NCBI GenBank assembly: GCA_043757265.1
Contig: JAYUQP010000133.1
Span: forward strand, 1-6,242
Origin: JANPLN01 sp043757265
GTDB lineage: Bacteria; Bdellovibrionota; Bdellovibrionia; Bdellovibrionales; JAGQZY01
Length of the DNA: 6,242 nucleotides
Direction: 5' to 3'
Position 1 is the first letter of the stretch, and each line of letters opens with the position of its first letter. A program made the position numbers and the translations under genes. Below, piece after piece: positions 5,128 to 6,242 of the stretch. The notes beneath the pieces were generated by a model. The model did no database searches. It was given only the letters and a program-made list of their open reading frames with translations, and was not told the origin of the DNA.

Positions 5128-6242
5128 CTAATTGTTTTCGAGCTTACGCAAGCGGAATTCGGGATCGAGTGCCAAGGATCGAAAAACCTCACCCAGCGGT
5201 TGGCGGTTTTCGAGTTTCAAGTAAGCTTTATTCAGACGACACCCTTCGGCGGCATTTGCCGGGCGATTTAAAAAATAATCGGTGTAATTTGTAATGAAAC
5301 AGTTTTTGTATTCTGTGCGTTTCGACAACAATAGACTGTAGTCGATGGCGTCTGTGGCCCTCACCGCTGGGCCAAAAGTTGTGTCGAAGCTCACTCTGCT
5401 ATCAATGGTCAGCTGTCCGCCTGTTGGAACACCGAGTGCAGTCAATGCCGGCTCCTGCGATTGATGGTAGCCCAATCCATTAAAATTCGAAAGAGCAAAA
5501 CCAAAAGGATTAATTGTCTTGTGACACTCAAAACACGTGGTTGTCGATGTGTTATGTTCAAATTGTTTTCGCATCGTCATGGTTTCGATGGCACCTGGCG
5601 TAAGTGGAATTTCTGGAATAGTGTCCGCCGGAGCCTCTGGCAAAACAATACAAGCAACGTCACGTATAATACGAATGGCACGGTGAACGGGGTTTTGCAT
5701 TCCGTTAGCCTCCACAAGAAGTCCTGCTCGCGTGAGAATGCCAGCATGGGTTGCAGGAAGCCGTACAGCGTTGGAGGAGTTCACAGTGATCGGTGCCGGT
5801 GTTGCTACGTTGTAGATTTTCATCAATTCGGCATTCCGCGCAAAAGAAATATTGTTGGTGAGAATGTCTTCGACAAACCCGTTATTTCTCCAAGTGTAAG
5901 ATACAATTTCTTGAATCTCCTGAATCATTTGTGATCGAAGGGCAGCGTCGTATCTTGCAGTTCGCAAGTTCAGCGCCGGAAGCTGCATTGCGCTTTCCGA
6001 ATTAACAAGCGCTGGAACTCGATTTAGGCTCAGCCAACCAGCGGTGAACTCGTCGATAAAACTCTTTGCCTTTGGACTTTGGAGGACATAATCGAGAGCG
6101 TCGAGAAAGTCTGCTTCCTGATAGAGATCTTTTGCTTTTGCCTTAGCAAAGAGCGCGTTGTCTGGAGTCGAATTCCAAAATTGATAACTCAACCGTGATG
6201 CGATTGCGTAGGATGAAAGGCGAAGGATATTGGGGTTGTCGG
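5128..6242 (-). CDS. DUF1592/DUF1588/DUF1585 (PSD-type) protein with CXXCH motif, C-terminal part (5' end outside window)
   Basis: The frame is open from the right window edge to a TAG at 5128, giving 370 visible residues. A TTG at 6192 is an internal codon, not the start: the reading before it continues the conserved ASRLSYQFWNSTPD motif that opens DUF1592 (PSD4). Visible residues 1-140 fit DUF1592. About 163-262 fit DUF1588 (PSD3), opening HAGILTRAGLL and holding CFECH at 236-240 (bases 5535-5521) followed by INPFGFALSNFNGLG. The C-terminal 80 residues fit DUF1585 (PSD1), ending near LALDPEFRLRK. These domains are best known from planctomycete cytochrome-like proteins whose role is unsettled. 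CXXCH is the covalent heme c attachment motif, so a periplasmic c-type cytochrome is possible, but in DUF1588 the motif may serve another role. The missing N-terminal half would show a signal peptide and the DUF1587 domain if present. The two hairpins at 5041-5120 probably end its transcript. Confidence 0.88.
   Translation of the reverse strand, partial: DNPNILRLSSYAIASRLSYQFWNSTPDNALFAKAKAKDLYQEADFLDALDYVLQSPKAKSFIDEFTAGWLSLNRVPALVNSESAMQLPALNLRTARYDAALRSQMIQEIQEIVSYTWRNNGFVEDILTNNISFARNAELMKIYNVATPAPITVNSSNAVRLPATHAGILTRAGLLVEANGMQNPVHRAIRIIRDVACIVLPEAPADTIPEIPLTPGAIETMTMRKQFEHNTSTTTCFECHKTINPFGFALSNFNGLGYHQSQEPALTALGVPTGGQLTIDSRVSFDTTFGPAVRATDAIDYSLLLSKRTEYKNCFITNYTDYFLNRPANAAEGCRLNKAYLKLENRQPLGEVFRSLALDPEFRLRKLENN

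Noticed and set aside
5128..6192. Complete 354-residue gene starting at TTG 6192
   Set aside because: The frame stays open to the window edge and the residues before 6192 complete the conserved ASRLSY motif, so this TTG is an internal Leu codon.

Overview
The window looks like ordinary chromosomal DNA of a Gram-negative bacterium. An apolipoprotein N-acyltransferase (Lnt) implies an outer membrane with lipoproteins. The mix of Lnt, MutS2, a secreted S8 subtilase, a DUF1592/DUF1588/DUF1585 protein and a zinc-ribbon membrane protein, at moderate GC, would fit a Bdellovibrionota or related (former deltaproteobacterial) genome. That placement is inference from gene content; no rRNA or marker gene here settles it.

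Layout from left to right. Positions 1-1256 (minus) hold the N-terminal 418 codons of MutS2, cut by the left window edge after the Walker B motif. It starts at a TTG inside the end of lnt (1240-2781, minus), so the two genes overlap by 17 bases and look translationally coupled. A 35-base gap separates the divergent starts of lnt and a small uncharacterised zinc-ribbon protein with two C-terminal membrane helices (2817-3494, plus). That gene converges with a subtilisin-like S8 peptidase (3519-4895, minus); only 24 bases separate their stop codons, and these hold a perfect 7-bp hairpin. A 232-base intergenic region (4896-5127) is rich in inverted repeats. Two of them, read on the minus strand, look like tandem intrinsic terminators for the last gene. 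A third lies about 80 bases upstream of the peptidase start. Positions 5128-6242 (minus) hold the C-terminal 370 residues of a DUF1592/DUF1588/DUF1585 protein with a CXXCH motif, cut by the right window edge.

The genes do not form one pathway. Lnt completes lipoprotein maturation in the inner membrane. The subtilase and probably the DUF1592 protein are exported. MutS2 is a cytoplasmic DNA- or ribosome-acting ATPase. I found no rRNA, tRNA, CRISPR array, insertion sequence or phage gene, and no convincing new multi-gene system. The points most worth a second look are the active-site Ser motif of the subtilase (Ala where Pro is usual), the unusual Walker B loop of MutS2, the zinc-ribbon membrane protein, and the structured intergenic region.
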